From NCBI GenBank assembly GCA_035548675.1, contig DASZSJ010000062.1, forward strand, positions 1 through 22,028: a stretch of DNA of 22,028 nucleotides, in the 5' to 3' direction. The DNA is from VRUE01 sp035548675. GTDB taxonomy: Bacteria; Actinomycetota; Thermoleophilia; Solirubrobacterales; 70-9. The position numbers and the translations under genes are program-made. This document shows, in pieces, positions 1-7,377 of the stretch. The notes beneath the pieces are model-generated. The model did no database searches and was not told where the DNA came from. It worked only from the letters and a program-made list of their open reading frames with translations. Numbering within the stretch: position 1 is the first letter of the stretch; every line of letters starts with the position of its first letter.

Positions 1-1422
1 TGTCGATATGTCACGTTTGAGGCCCGTCGGCCCGGCGAGGAGGGGGCGGGTGGCGATCAGCATGGCCAGGGGGGCGGCGATCATCAGGGCCTTGGCTTGG
101 GAGTACTCGCCGCTGCCGGCCAGCGCCGCGAGGTAGAGGACGGCGCAGGCGGCGAACGCGATCGGCACCGCGTATTCGCGTCGGCGCAGCCACCAGACGC
201 CGCCGACGAGGATCGCCAGCGCCGCGATCGCCGTCGCCACCCCGCTCAGCTGCGCGCCGCCCGCGGCGCTGAGCCGGTAGTTGGAGGTGAACCAGACGCC
301 CAGCGCCTCGACCGGTGAGACCGGCCCGTAGGTATCGGTGCCGGCGACGCGGTTGAAGCCGTGGATGAAGGCGAAGGGGCCGACGACGGTCAGCACGGCG
401 AGGCCGACCAGCACGGCGACGGTGAGCAGCGCGGCCGGTTGGCGCAGGGTGGAGATCCAGTGCCGCGGGTAGAGCGCCCGCCGCAGCGGCGGCACGGTCA
501 CGGCCCAGAGGACGAAGACGAGGACCGGCCAGGCGAGCCCGGCGAAGCTGTAGGAGAAGAAGATGCCGGTGATCAGCGCCAGGCCGGCCACCGCCGTGCC
601 GAGCAGCGTCGTCCGACTCCCCGTTTCCGCCGCCGCCGGGCCTGCGGGCGGTCCGTCTTCCGCCTTCGAGTCCCGTTGGCGGTCGATGTCGTGGAGGAGG
701 AGGGCGAAGGCGAGGACGAAGAGGGCCTCGGCGGTCTCCTTGAAGGCCGCCTGGGCGAAGTAGGAGGCCCCCAGGTAGGGGATAGCGACCAGCGCAGCGG
801 CGAGGACGCGGCGCACCGGGCCGAGGCCCTCGAGCGCCACCAGCGCGGTCAGCGCGGTGAGGATGCCGATCGCGAAGATCTCGCCGACGAAGGCCTGGCC
901 GAGGCCGATCCCAGGCAGCGCCGCGACCGCATCCGCCAGCGCGTGCGGCCCGAGTGGATAGCCGGCTTCCGGCGCCGGCCCGAGCCCGCTGCGCAGCCAC
1001 TCGGCCCAGGCCAGGTGCAGGCCGAGGTCGTTGTTGAAGCCGACGCCGATCACGCCCCAGCGCCCGCTCACGGCGAAGGGGATCGAGAGGACGAGGCCGA
1101 CGACGATCGCCAGCGGCAGCCCCTCGCGCAGCATCGAGACGGCGCCGCCCCCACCCGAGACTGCGCCGCCCCCGCCCGGGCGCGGTAGCCACCAGAGCAG
1201 GGCGGCCGCGACGACGACCAGCGCCACCAGGCCGAGCGTCGCCGTCGTCGCGTGGCCGGGCGCCCGCGCGAGCACACCGGTCACGGTGAGGACGGCCCCG
1301 AAGCCGACCGCCGGAGCCAGCCAGCGCCGCGAGTCCTCGCCGCCGCCGAGGGCGAGGATCGCGCGTCCAACCAGCAGCGAGGCGGCACAGATCAGCGCCG
1401 CCGAGGCGTAGGTCCCGATCAT
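1..1422 (-). CDS. Polytopic membrane protein, GT-C glycosyltransferase-like (partial, C-terminus beyond window)
   Basis: The frame is open from an ATG at 1422 to the left edge (474 codons), with an in-frame TAG 15 nt upstream, so this is the first usable ATG. The product is mostly hydrophobic helices separated by short loops. A Gly-rich linker at about residues 83-96 contains a GGGGAVS heptad twice. After one hydrophobic segment comes an extracytoplasmic-type loop with NND and a His (residues 130-136), then YPLGPH (155-160) and an FKETAEA segment near 229. An acidic residue in the first large loop plus a YPxGxH motif fits GT-C-fold glycosyltransferases that use polyprenyl-linked sugars, but family and substrate are uncertain. 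It starts 44 nt after the stop of the metallo-hydrolase gene on the same strand and is probably co-transcribed. The function is inferred; the membrane topology is clear. Confidence 0.75.
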   Translation of the reverse strand, partial: MIGTYASAALICAASLLVGRAILALGGGEDSRRWLAPAVGFGAVLTVTGVLARAPGHATTATLGLVALVVVAAALLWWLPRPGGGGAVSGGGGAVSMLREGLPLAIVVGLVLSIPFAVSGRWGVIGVGFNNDLGLHLAWAEWLRSGLGPAPEAGYPLGPHALADAVAALPGIGLGQAFVGEIFAIGILTALTALVALEGLGPVRRVLAAALVAIPYLGASYFAQAAFKETAEALFVLAFALLLHDIDRQRDSKAEDGPPAGPAAAETGSRTTLLGTAVAGLALITGIFFSYSFAGLAWPVLVFVLWAVTVPPLRRALYPRHWISTLRQPAALLTVAVLVGLAVLTVVGPFAFIHGFNRVAGTDTYGPVSPVEALGVWFTSNYRLSAAGGAQLSGVATAIAALAILVGGVWWLRRREYAVPIAFAACAVLYLAALAGSGEYSQAKALMIAAPLAMLIATRPLLAGPTGLKRDIST

Positions 1423-1466
1423 CAGGGGCGGAAACTATGGCAGCAGCGGTCCTCGCCGCTGCTCGC

Positions 1467-2177
1467 TCAGTACTTCTCCGCCGCTCGTTCCAGGGCCGGG
1501 CGCAGGTCCTCCCCCCGCAGCGGCTCGTCGTGCCCGGCGCAGACGACCCGCGGTTCCAGCGCGGCCAGCTTGCGCACCGACTCCTTCGCCCTGGCGTGAT
1601 CCCAGTTCCAGGCCGGGTGGGGGACGCTCGCCTCCCCCGCCGGCAGCGGCCGTCCCAGCTTGGTCGAGTCGATCAGGTAGACGACGTCGCTGACGATCGC
1701 CACCCGGTCGCTTTCGCGCCAGAGGCCGATCAGCCCCGGCGCATGGCCCGGGAAGTGCAGGACGCGGAAGCCCGCCACCTCATCGCCCTCGGCGACCGTG
1801 CCGGCGATCTTCACCTCGCCGCCGTTCCAGCGCCGCAGCAGCAGCGGGTAGATCCAGCGCACCGGCGCCGGCAACTCCTTCAGGTCCAGGTACGGCCAGC
1901 GCCAGTCGTCGTTTTCGGCGTCAGCGACCTCGTCGGCGTGGCAGAAGACGGGCGCGCCCAGCGCCGGCGCCGCGCCGCGGTGGTCGGCGTGCGCGTGGCC
2001 GAGGACGACGCGCTTGATGCCCCCGAGCCGCTGCCCCGCCTCCCGCGCCGCCTCGGTCATCGCCTTGGTGCCGGCGTCGAACTGCACCGCCCCGTCGCCG
2101 TCCTCGAGGAAGTAGATGTTCATCGCCTTGCGCGTGTCCCCGCGCAGCAGCCAGACCCCATCGGCGACCTTCTCCAT
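1467..2177 (-). CDS. MBL-fold metallo-hydrolase
   Basis: This 236-residue protein carries the metallo-beta-lactamase-fold metal ligands in order. HAHADH lies at residues 61-66 (His61, His63, Asp65, His66), followed by His145 in GHAPG, Asp164 in VSDVVY and His216 in AGHDEPL. This is the full two-metal set of the glyoxalase II / lactonase / RNase Z-like superfamily, so the enzyme should be an active zinc-type hydrolase. No signal peptide is seen, so it is cytoplasmic. The substrate cannot be read from the sequence; a thioester or lactone is typical for this length. The ATG at 2177 has no clear Shine-Dalgarno. A TAGGCT hexamer (minus strand, 2192-2187) ends 9 nt before the ATG and could be a -10 box giving a nearly leaderless message. 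The GT-C-like membrane gene follows 44 nt downstream. Confidence 0.9.
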   Translation of the reverse strand: MEKVADGVWLLRGDTRKAMNIYFLEDGDGAVQFDAGTKAMTEAAREAGQRLGGIKRVVLGHAHADHRGAAPALGAPVFCHADEVADAENDDWRWPYLDLKELPAPVRWIYPLLLRRWNGGEVKIAGTVAEGDEVAGFRVLHFPGHAPGLIGLWRESDRVAIVSDVVYLIDSTKLGRPLPAGEASVPHPAWNWDHARAKESVRKLAALEPRVVCAGHDEPLRGEDLRPALERAAEKY

Positions 2178-2192
2178 GATGAGATCAGCCTA

Positions 2193-2366
2193 ATGCCCGT
2201 CCTCTGGAAAGTGGGAATGGTCGTGCTGATCGTCTGCCTCCTGGCCTCGATGGCGATCGCGATCGTGCGCCTGGCGACGACGCCGACCGAAATCCTCGGC
2301 GACGGCTTCCGCGGCCTGCCGGCTCGTAATCACAACTCCATGTCCGGCGCCCACGGCTCGCGTTAG
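2193..2366 (+). CDS. Possible small single-pass membrane protein (57 aa)
   Basis: This short reading frame starts with ATG at 2193, 15 nt from the divergent hydrolase start. Residues about 7-27 form one strong hydrophobic segment (VGMVVLIVCLLASMAIAIV), followed by a polar tail of about 30 residues. Third codon positions are strongly G/C through residue 43, as in real genes of this window, then less so. No Shine-Dalgarno is visible and any promoter would have to lie in the hydrolase coding sequence, so expression is unproven. The last codons run into the likely -10 box of the universal stress protein gene. I do not recognise a family. It may be a real small membrane protein or a chance frame. 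Confidence 0.4.
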   Translation: MPVLWKVGMVVLIVCLLASMAIAIVRLATTPTEILGDGFRGLPARNHNSMSGAHGSR

Positions 2367-2400
2367 TATCGGCCGCGTTCAGCGACCGAGCAGAGGAGGC
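2364..2400 (+). promoter_or_regulatory. Putative -10 box and ribosome binding site of the universal stress protein gene
   Basis: TAGTAT at 2364-2369 fits the actinobacterial TAnnnT -10 pattern. AGAGGAGG at 2393-2400 is a full Shine-Dalgarno, but it sits only 3 nt before the GTG at 2404, which is tighter than usual. No convincing -35 is seen. Confidence 0.4.
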
Positions 2401-2403
2401 GGC

Positions 2404-2847
2404 GTGTTCACTCGCATCGTTGTTGGGACCGACGGGTCGGATACGGCGGCCGAGGCGGTTCGCCAGGCGGCTGACCTGGCCAAGCTCTCCAGCGCCCAAC
2501 TCAGCATCGTCAGCGCCTACGAGCCGATCCCGAAGCGGCGCCTGGAAGAAGAGCGGGAGGAAGCGCCGCGGGACGTCCAGTACGAGATCGGCCCGCGCGA
2601 GGACGTCAACCTGGTGCTCGACGCCGCCGCGGCCGCGGCGCGCAAGGAGGGGATCGAGGTGCAGACCCATCCGGTCGAGGGCGATCCCGCCGAGGCGATC
2701 CTCAACGTCGCCGAAGAGACCAAGGCCGACCTGATCGTCGTCGGCAACAAGGGCATGACCGGCGCCCGCCGCTTCCTGCTCGGCAGCGTGCCGAACAACG
2801 TCTCCCATCACGCGCCCTGCAGCGTGATCATCGTGAGGACGACTTAA
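2404..2847 (+). CDS. Universal stress protein (UspA family)
   Basis: This 147-residue, single-domain Usp protein begins at a GTG after AGGAGG. The N-terminus has the family's first strand, IVVGTDGSD (residues 5-13), with Asp10 contacting the nucleotide in ATP-binding members. The C-terminus carries the ATP-binding signature G-x2-G-x9-G-S: Gly114, Gly117, Gly127 and Ser128 in VVGNKGMTG...LLGSV. It is therefore of the nucleotide-binding type, cytoplasmic and probably dimeric. Such proteins help cells survive stress or arrest, but the precise role is unknown. The last 20 nt overlap the 3' end of the convergent protease gene, so the two transcripts can pair. Confidence 0.93.
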   Translation: MFTRIVVGTDGSDTAAEAVRQAADLAKLSSAQLSIVSAYEPIPKRRLEEEREEAPRDVQYEIGPREDVNLVLDAAAAAARKEGIEVQTHPVEGDPAEAILNVAEETKADLIVVGNKGMTGARRFLLGSVPNNVSHHAPCSVIIVRTT

Positions 2848-4237
2848 CGGAGGACTGGCTGGGCTTGCTCGCGGCTTCGGTCGCCGCGGCGGCGTCGATC
2901 AGGCCGGCGCCCTGGCGCAATTCGGATTCGCTCAAGCTGCGGGCGGTGCGGCGCAGGCGCTTTGTCACCGCGCTGACGCGCCCCGGCCCGCGCTTGCGCG
3001 AGACGGTGCCGCTGGCGAGGACCAGCGCCGCCACGCCGGAGACGTGCGCCGCCGACATCGAGGTGCCGATGTAGTTACCGGGCTCGCCGAAACGCTTGGT
3101 GCTTCCCGCCTTCAGGGTCACCTGGTAGATCGAGCTGGCAGCGACCGAGGTGCAGCCGGGTCCCGGCGGGCCGCCGCCGGGGGCGAGGAGGTCGACGTCG
3201 CGGCCGCTCAGCGAGTAGGCGCCGAGGCAGCCGCCCTCGGTGCTGCCGCCGACGCCGATCACGTGCGGGCCCGTCGCGGGCGGCGAGACGCAGGTCTCGG
3301 AGCCGAGGTTGCCGATCGAGGCGATCGCGATCACGCCCTTGCGGTAGGCCTGGCGCAGGGCTTCGTCGACCGCCGGCACCTCGCGAGCACAGCCGAAGTT
3401 GAAGCTCATGTTGATCACGCCCGCACCGTGGGAGACCGCGAAGCGGATGCCCTTGGCGATCTCGTCGGCGCGCCCGCGCCCGTGCGCGTCCAGCACCCGC
3501 ACCGGCATCAGCTTCGCCCGGTAGGCGATGCCGACCAGGCCGACGCCGTTGTTCGTCCTCTCGGCGATCGTGCCGGCGACGTGGGTGCCGTGCCCGTATT
3601 CGTCGAGCGGCAGCGGGTCGTCATCGACGAAGTCGTAGCCGGGGACGAACTGGCTGGCGGCGAAGTCGGGACTGCGCTTGAAGCGGGGGGGACGGGAGCG
3701 GTAGGCGACGCCGCTGTCGAGCACCGCGACCGTCACCCCCTTCCCGCCGGGGCGGCCGCTGGCTTCGAGGTTTTCCCAGGCCCCGACGACGTCGATGCCC
3801 CCGGGTGAGATCGGCAGCAGTGGCGTTGGCGAGCCCTCCCAGGGGAGGAAGTTCCACTGCCTGAGGACCCAGCCGCCGGGGGGTCCCGGCGTCCCTCCGA
3901 TCGGGCCGGGGTCGTCGGGCACCGGGTTCGTCACGTCCACCGGCGTGGTCGAGGCGGTGGCGAGGAAGTTCGGCGCGGCGTAGGCGACGGCCGGGTCGGC
4001 GCGCAGGGCGGCCACCGCCGCGCGCACGCTCGCCCGCGGCGGCAGGGAGACGGTGCGGGCCGGTGAGCCGGCGAGCTTGACGATCAACTGGCGCGGCACG
4101 AAGCCGTGCGCCGGCGCGACGGCGGGCGGGCCGGCGGCATCGGCTCCGCCGGCCAGCGTCAGGGCCGCGAGCAGGGTTGCGGCAGCGATCGAAAAACGTC
4201 GGTTCATCTTGGCTCTGCGCTCCCGAAATCCCTGCAT
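2828..4237 (-). CDS. Secreted subtilisin-like serine protease (S8 family)
   Basis: This exported S8 peptidase is 469 residues long from the ATG at 4237. A basic N-terminus and hydrophobic core (about residues 11-34, ending in GGADA) form a signal peptide. A short propeptide-like region follows at about 40-95 (RQLIVKLAG...). The catalytic triad is complete: Asp174 in VAVLDSGV, His216 in HGTHVAGT and Ser393 in GTSMSAAHVSG, with oxyanion-hole Asn310 in SIGN. Four cysteines lie in the catalytic domain. The C-terminal 30 residues are Ser/Lys-rich. I chose 4237 because AGGAGG lies upstream (4255-4250), though 12 nt away. The ATG at 4207 would also keep the signal peptide. The gene is divergent from tadA and overlaps the stress-protein gene tail to tail. 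Its substrate is unknown. Confidence 0.92.
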   Translation of the reverse strand: MQGFRERRAKMNRRFSIAAATLLAALTLAGGADAAGPPAVAPAHGFVPRQLIVKLAGSPARTVSLPPRASVRAAVAALRADPAVAYAAPNFLATASTTPVDVTNPVPDDPGPIGGTPGPPGGWVLRQWNFLPWEGSPTPLLPISPGGIDVVGAWENLEASGRPGGKGVTVAVLDSGVAYRSRPPRFKRSPDFAASQFVPGYDFVDDDPLPLDEYGHGTHVAGTIAERTNNGVGLVGIAYRAKLMPVRVLDAHGRGRADEIAKGIRFAVSHGAGVINMSFNFGCAREVPAVDEALRQAYRKGVIAIASIGNLGSETCVSPPATGPHVIGVGGSTEGGCLGAYSLSGRDVDLLAPGGGPPGPGCTSVAASSIYQVTLKAGSTKRFGEPGNYIGTSMSAAHVSGVAALVLASGTVSRKRGPGRVSAVTKRLRRTARSLSESELRQGAGLIDAAAATEAASKPSQSSVKSSSR

Positions 4238-4249
4238 TCCGGCGAGCTT

Positions 4250-4255
4250 CCTCCT
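4250..4255 (-). promoter_or_regulatory. Ribosome binding site of the S8 protease gene
   Basis: A perfect AGGAGG on the minus strand lies 12 nt before the ATG at 4237 and 42 nt before the alternative ATG at 4207. It therefore favours 4237, although the spacing is long. Confidence 0.45.
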
Positions 4256-4302
4256 AACACGAGCCAGCCGGCGAAGTTGTAGTGCCACATACTCCCCCAT
4301 GT

Positions 4303-4770
4303 ATGGAGGTCGGCGCCAGCGAAGCCCCGCACGAGCGGATGATGCGGCTCGCGATCGAGCGCGCGCGCGAGGCCGAGCGCCACGACGACGTGCCGATCGG
4401 CGCCGTCGTCGCGCGCGGCGAGGAGGTGCTCGCCGCCGCCGGCAACGAGCGCGAGCTGCGCGCCGACCCCACCGCCCACGCCGAGATCCTCGCGATCCGC
4501 GCCGCCGCCGCGGCGCTCGGCGGCTGGCGCCTGCCGGGCACGACCCTCTACGTGACGCTCGAGCCCTGCGCGATGTGCGCCGGCGCGATCGTCCTCGCCC
4601 GCGTCCCCGCCGTCGTCTACGGCGCCCCGGACCCCAAGGCCGGCGCCGCCGGCAGCGTCCTCGATGTCCTCGCCGAGCCCGCGCTCAACCACCGCCCCGC
4701 CGTCCTCGGCGGCGTGCTCGAGCCCGAGTGCGCCGCCCTCCTGCGGGAGTTCTTCGCCGCGCGGCGCTAG
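4303..4770 (+). CDS. tadA: tRNA-specific adenosine deaminase TadA
   Basis: TadA converts adenosine 34 to inosine in the anticodon of tRNA-Arg(ACG), which lets one tRNA read several Arg codons. From the ATG at 4303 the protein has 155 residues, the usual length. The zinc-deaminase signatures are intact: HAE at 59-61 (zinc His59, catalytic Glu61) and PCAMC at 88-92 (zinc Cys89 and Cys92). TadA-specific context is present in DPTAHAEI, LYVTLEPCAMCAGAI, YGAPDPKAGAAGS and LNHRPAVLGGVLEPEC. No Shine-Dalgarno precedes 4303. A GTG at 4282 would add seven residues and overlaps the protease promoter region, so 4303 is preferred and the message may be nearly leaderless. Only 65 nt separate it from the divergent protease start. 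A tRNA-Ser gene lies about 240 nt downstream on the other strand. Confidence 0.92.
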   Translation: MEVGASEAPHERMMRLAIERAREAERHDDVPIGAVVARGEEVLAAAGNERELRADPTAHAEILAIRAAAAALGGWRLPGTTLYVTLEPCAMCAGAIVLARVPAVVYGAPDPKAGAAGSVLDVLAEPALNHRPAVLGGVLEPECAALLREFFAARR

Positions 4771-4821
4771 CTCGGGGATCTCCTCGCTGCCAAAGTCGGG
4801 CCCAGGGTCGACGGTTGGCGT

Positions 4822-4838
4822 CCGACCGGGCCGGTCGG
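4822..4838. terminator. Palindrome after tadA, candidate terminator
   Basis: CCGACCGG (4822-4829), a single central G, then CCGGTCGG (4831-4838) form a perfect palindrome 51 nt after the tadA stop. It could fold as a GC-rich hairpin, but no T-run follows, so termination is only a possibility. Confidence 0.35.
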
Positions 4839-4883
4839 TTCTCAGAAGCCGCCGGGCTAACTCTGGCCACTTGCCACTGCTGG

Positions 4884-4940
4884 CGCGCATCCGACATTGA
4901 CCCACCTCTGGTGTGGTCAATGTCGGATTCGGGATGCGCG
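4884..4940. repeat. Long inverted repeat between tadA and tRNA-Ser
   Basis: Arms 4889-4902 (ATCCGACATTGACC) and 4915-4928 are perfect 14-bp reverse complements. The pairing continues inward as CACC/GGTG with one bulged T and a TCT loop, giving an 18-bp stem. Outward, CGCGC (4884-4888) can also pair with GCGCG (4936-4940) across a 7-nt bulge. No T-run follows on either side. It may be a two-way terminator for tadA and the leftward tRNA gene, a protein-binding palindrome or a remnant of a mobile element. Confidence 0.7.
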
Positions 4941-5007
4941 ACCCATACCTACTTCTTGGGCGCGGTGCCCACGGGTTCCGCCGGAGGGGAACTCAACCCG
5001 GCGAAGA

Positions 5008-5097
5008 CGGAGAGGGTGGGATTCGAACCCACGAGGCGGGTTAACCCCGCCCACGCGATTTCCAGTCGCGCTCCTTAAGCCACTCGGACACCTCTCC
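5008..5097 (-). tRNA. tRNA-Ser (anticodon GGA)
   Basis: This is a 90-nt class II tRNA on the minus strand. The acceptor stem GGAGAGG (5097-5091) pairs with CCTCTCC (5015-5009), and the discriminator base is G (5008), as required for serine. The anticodon stem CGCGA/TCGCG encloses the loop CTGGAAA, so the anticodon is GGA. There is a long variable arm (GGGCGGGGTTAACCCGCC) and a normal TTCGAAT T-loop. CCA is not encoded. The gene begins 24 nt after the stop of the cellulose-synthase-like gene on the same strand. TACCCT (5112-5107) may be its own -10 box. Confidence 0.96.
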
Positions 5098-5121
5098 GTG
5101 GTGTCCCAAGGGTATTGCCTC

Positions 5122-7056
5122 CTATGCGGCTGCGGTGGTCGCGACGGGCTCGGGGGCCGGCAGCGGCAGCACGATGGCGTCGCGCTCGTTTGCCGGGGCC
5201 GCGGGGCGGTGGCCGCGCAGGCGCTCGTGGTTGCAGACGACGTAGCACCACTCCATCAGGCGCATGCGGGAGGTCGGGTCGATTTCGGTGATCGCGGCGC
5301 CGACCAGGTGCTGCCCGTCGGCCTCGCGGCAGGAGCGCACCTCGACCTGGGCGGCGACCTCGTGCGACTCGCCCGCGGCGTCCTGCAGCGAGAGCAGGAC
5401 CGCCGGTTTCGCCCCGATCGCCAGCGGCGCTTCGAGCACCAGGCCGACGCCGGCGGCGCTGGCGTCGATCAGACGGCCGGCCACGTGCCCGTCCTCCGAG
5501 TAGCACGCGGCCGGCGCGTCGCCCTCGAAGCGGTAGACGAGGCGGCGCTGCTGGCGGCGGCCGACGGCGAACAGGGTGCGCAGGATGCGGCGCAGCTCGA
5601 TCAGCCCGAGCAGCGGCACGATCACCGCCGCGACCCCGGGCAGGTCCGGCAGCGGGCCGGCCCCGGCCAGGTCGAGCAGGCGCAGCACGGTGCCACCGCC
5701 GACGATCACGGCGCAGAGGAGGACGAGGTGCAGCTTGCGCACGGCCGCGATCCCGCCGCCGCCGGTGCCCTGCTTCGGCGTCACCTTGAAGGAGGTGCGA
5801 CCGGGGCGGACGATGCAGCGCAGGGCCCGCGTGTAGATCTCCATCGTCAGCAGCTCGTAGTGGGCCGTCTCGCCGATCTTCATGTAGCCGCGGGCGAGGG
5901 CGGCGCCGGCGCCGAGGTTGAGGGTGAGGTAGGGCAGCCAGAGCGCGGCGAGGGCGACGACGCTGATCTTCATCGGCAGCTCGCCGGTCCACAGCACCAG
6001 GCCGAGGGTCAGCATCAGCAGCAGGCGCATCGGCGGCGCCAGGTAGGCGGCGAGGCTGGCGAAGTAGGAGAGCCGCTGCAGCGGCCGCAGCTCGGAGGCG
6101 CGCAGGGGGGACTCGGGCAGGGTGAAGACGGCGAGGTTGCCGCGCGCCCAGCGGTCGCGCTGCAGCAGGTAGCCGTCGAGGTCGTGCGGCGCCAGCCCCT
6201 GGACCAGGACCTCGTCGTGGTAGCGGGTCTTCCAGCCGCCCCGCTGCATGCGGATCGTCGTGTGGAAGTCCTCGGCGATCGTCTCGGTCGCGACGCCGCC
6301 GATCTCGAGCAGCGCCTCGCGGCGGATTAGCGCCGCCGAGCCGCACCAGTAGGCGGCGCCGTGGCGGTCCTTGCCGGGGCAGATGACGCGGTAGAAGAGC
6401 GACTGCTCGTGGCGGCCGACGACGTAGTGCTGGACCGAGTCGTGGTTGAAGAATTCGTGCGGGCTCTGCACCAGCGCCATGCGCTCGTCGTCGAAGTAAC
6501 CGACCATCGCGTCGAGCGCGTCGGGCATCGGCACGTGGTCGGCGTCGAGCATCAACACCAGCTCGCCCTCGGTGCGGCCCAGGGCGGCGTTGATGTTGCC
6601 GGCCTTGGCGTGCGAGTTGTCGGGGCGGGTCAGGTACTCGGCGCCGGCCAGCCGCGCCAGCTCCTCCATCTCCGCCCGCCGCCCGTCGTCGAGCAAATAG
6701 GTCGTGTGCGGGTAGGTGAGGGCGCGGCAGCCGGCCAGGGTCGCCGCGACCACCTCGGCCGGCTCGTTGTAGGTGCAGACGTAAACGTCGATCGAGCGCC
6801 CCGGCGTCACCGCCGGCCGTTGCGTCGACGGCCGCGACCAGGAGAACCAGGCCAGCGTGCCCAGCGCCCAGAGCCCGTAGACCTCGGTCGCCAGCAGCAT
6901 CCCGTAGGCGACCGGGCTCGCCCCCTGGCTGCTCCAGCCGACCCGCCAGACCAGGTAGCCACCGCCCCAGAGCAGCGCAACGACCGCCAGCGTGCGCAGG
7001 AGCAGGGGGTGGCGGTCGAAGAACCGCCCGAGCCGTGTCTGCGCGCTGCCTTGCAC
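5122..7056 (-). CDS. bcsA: Cellulose synthase-like glycosyltransferase with PilZ domain (BcsA type)
   Basis: This processive family-2 glycosyltransferase is embedded in the membrane. From the GTG at 7056 it has 644 residues. Two membrane helices come first (about 17-40 and 50-73). The GT2 core follows with all hallmarks: DD at 123-124, DAD at 171-173, the catalytic-base Asp263 in AED, and QRDRW at 299-303, the QxxRW acceptor motif. Further helices follow at about 330-360, 365-385, 443-465 and 472-490. A C-terminal PilZ domain has an Arg cluster (RRQQRR, 500-505) and DASAAG (531-536), the c-di-GMP-binding pattern. It should make a cellulose-like beta-glucan under c-di-GMP control. The start is uncertain: the frame stays open to 7347, no Shine-Dalgarno is seen, and the homologous part begins near 7056. 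No BcsB- or BcsZ-like partner is in the window. Confidence 0.85.
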   Translation of the reverse strand: MQGSAQTRLGRFFDRHPLLLRTLAVVALLWGGGYLVWRVGWSSQGASPVAYGMLLATEVYGLWALGTLAWFSWSRPSTQRPAVTPGRSIDVYVCTYNEPAEVVAATLAGCRALTYPHTTYLLDDGRRAEMEELARLAGAEYLTRPDNSHAKAGNINAALGRTEGELVLMLDADHVPMPDALDAMVGYFDDERMALVQSPHEFFNHDSVQHYVVGRHEQSLFYRVICPGKDRHGAAYWCGSAALIRREALLEIGGVATETIAEDFHTTIRMQRGGWKTRYHDEVLVQGLAPHDLDGYLLQRDRWARGNLAVFTLPESPLRASELRPLQRLSYFASLAAYLAPPMRLLLMLTLGLVLWTGELPMKISVVALAALWLPYLTLNLGAGAALARGYMKIGETAHYELLTMEIYTRALRCIVRPGRTSFKVTPKQGTGGGGIAAVRKLHLVLLCAVIVGGGTVLRLLDLAGAGPLPDLPGVAAVIVPLLGLIELRRILRTLFAVGRRQQRRLVYRFEGDAPAACYSEDGHVAGRLIDASAAGVGLVLEAPLAIGAKPAVLLSLQDAAGESHEVAAQVEVRSCREADGQHLVGAAITEIDPTSRMRLMEWCYVVCNHERLRGHRPAAPANERDAIVLPLPAPEPVATTAAA

Positions 7057-7200
7057 GCTGCTGCATCGGCGGGGACGCGCCGGTTCTTGAGTCTGGGAGG
7101 CGCCTGGCGATCTCCGCGAGAAGACGGCTACGCGCCGGCGGGATGCGCTCGCGTTCTGGATCTTCCGCGGACCTTGGATCCCCGCGGGCACTGGCTCAGT

Positions 7201-7228
7201 TCGAATCGACCCCAGCCGGTCGATTCGA
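7201..7228. repeat. 11-bp perfect inverted repeat in the bcsA-like leader
   Basis: TCGAATCGACC (7201-7211) and GGTCGATTCGA (7218-7228) are perfect reverse complements around a 6-nt loop. It lies about 145 nt before the chosen bcsA-like start. It could be a hairpin in the leader RNA or a dimeric regulator site. Confidence 0.75.
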
Positions 7229-7263
7229 CAGAACCCCACGAGCACAACAGAACCCCACGAGCA
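7228..7263. repeat. 17-bp tandem direct repeat
   Basis: ACAGAACCCCACGAGCA occurs at 7228-7244 and again at 7247-7263, a 19-bp period with 2 nt between copies. The first copy abuts the inverted repeat at 7201-7228. Only two copies are present, so this is not a CRISPR array. Confidence 0.85.
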
Positions 7264-7325
7264 AAGGGCGAGCGAGCTTGCGAGCCCTGTGGTGCCTGAG
7301 CCGCACCTTGGAGGAGCCCGCACGT

Positions 7326-7377
7326 TGCCCTGCGCTCGATTTGCCACCGTATACGTGGGTCAATCGATCGCAGGGCA
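7326..7377. repeat. Large hairpin with 15-nt arms
   Basis: TGCCCTGCG-C-TCGAT (7326-7340) pairs with ATCGA-T-CGCAGGGCA (7363-7377), with a single internal mismatch. The loop contains CCAC...GTGG around the palindrome CGTATACG. It lies about 95 nt downstream of the carboxypeptidase stop on the transcribed minus strand, so it may end that transcript or structure the next leader. No T-run follows. Confidence 0.7.

Noticed and set aside
11..1192. Long Arg/Pro/Gly-rich open frame on the minus strand
   Set aside because: It is a frame-shifted shadow of the membrane protein gene at 1-1422, whose own frame gives coherent hydrophobic helices.
5008..5097. Peptide-like WDSNPR coding stretch
   Set aside because: It is the well-known false translation across a tRNA-Ser gene; the same occurs at 14174-14260.
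5075..7066. 663-residue Arg-rich open frame on the minus strand
   Set aside because: It is a shadow of the BcsA-like gene; the other minus frame carries all GT2 and PilZ motifs.
7228..7263. Tandem repeat as a CRISPR array
   Set aside because: There are only two copies, a 2-nt spacer and no cas genes nearby.
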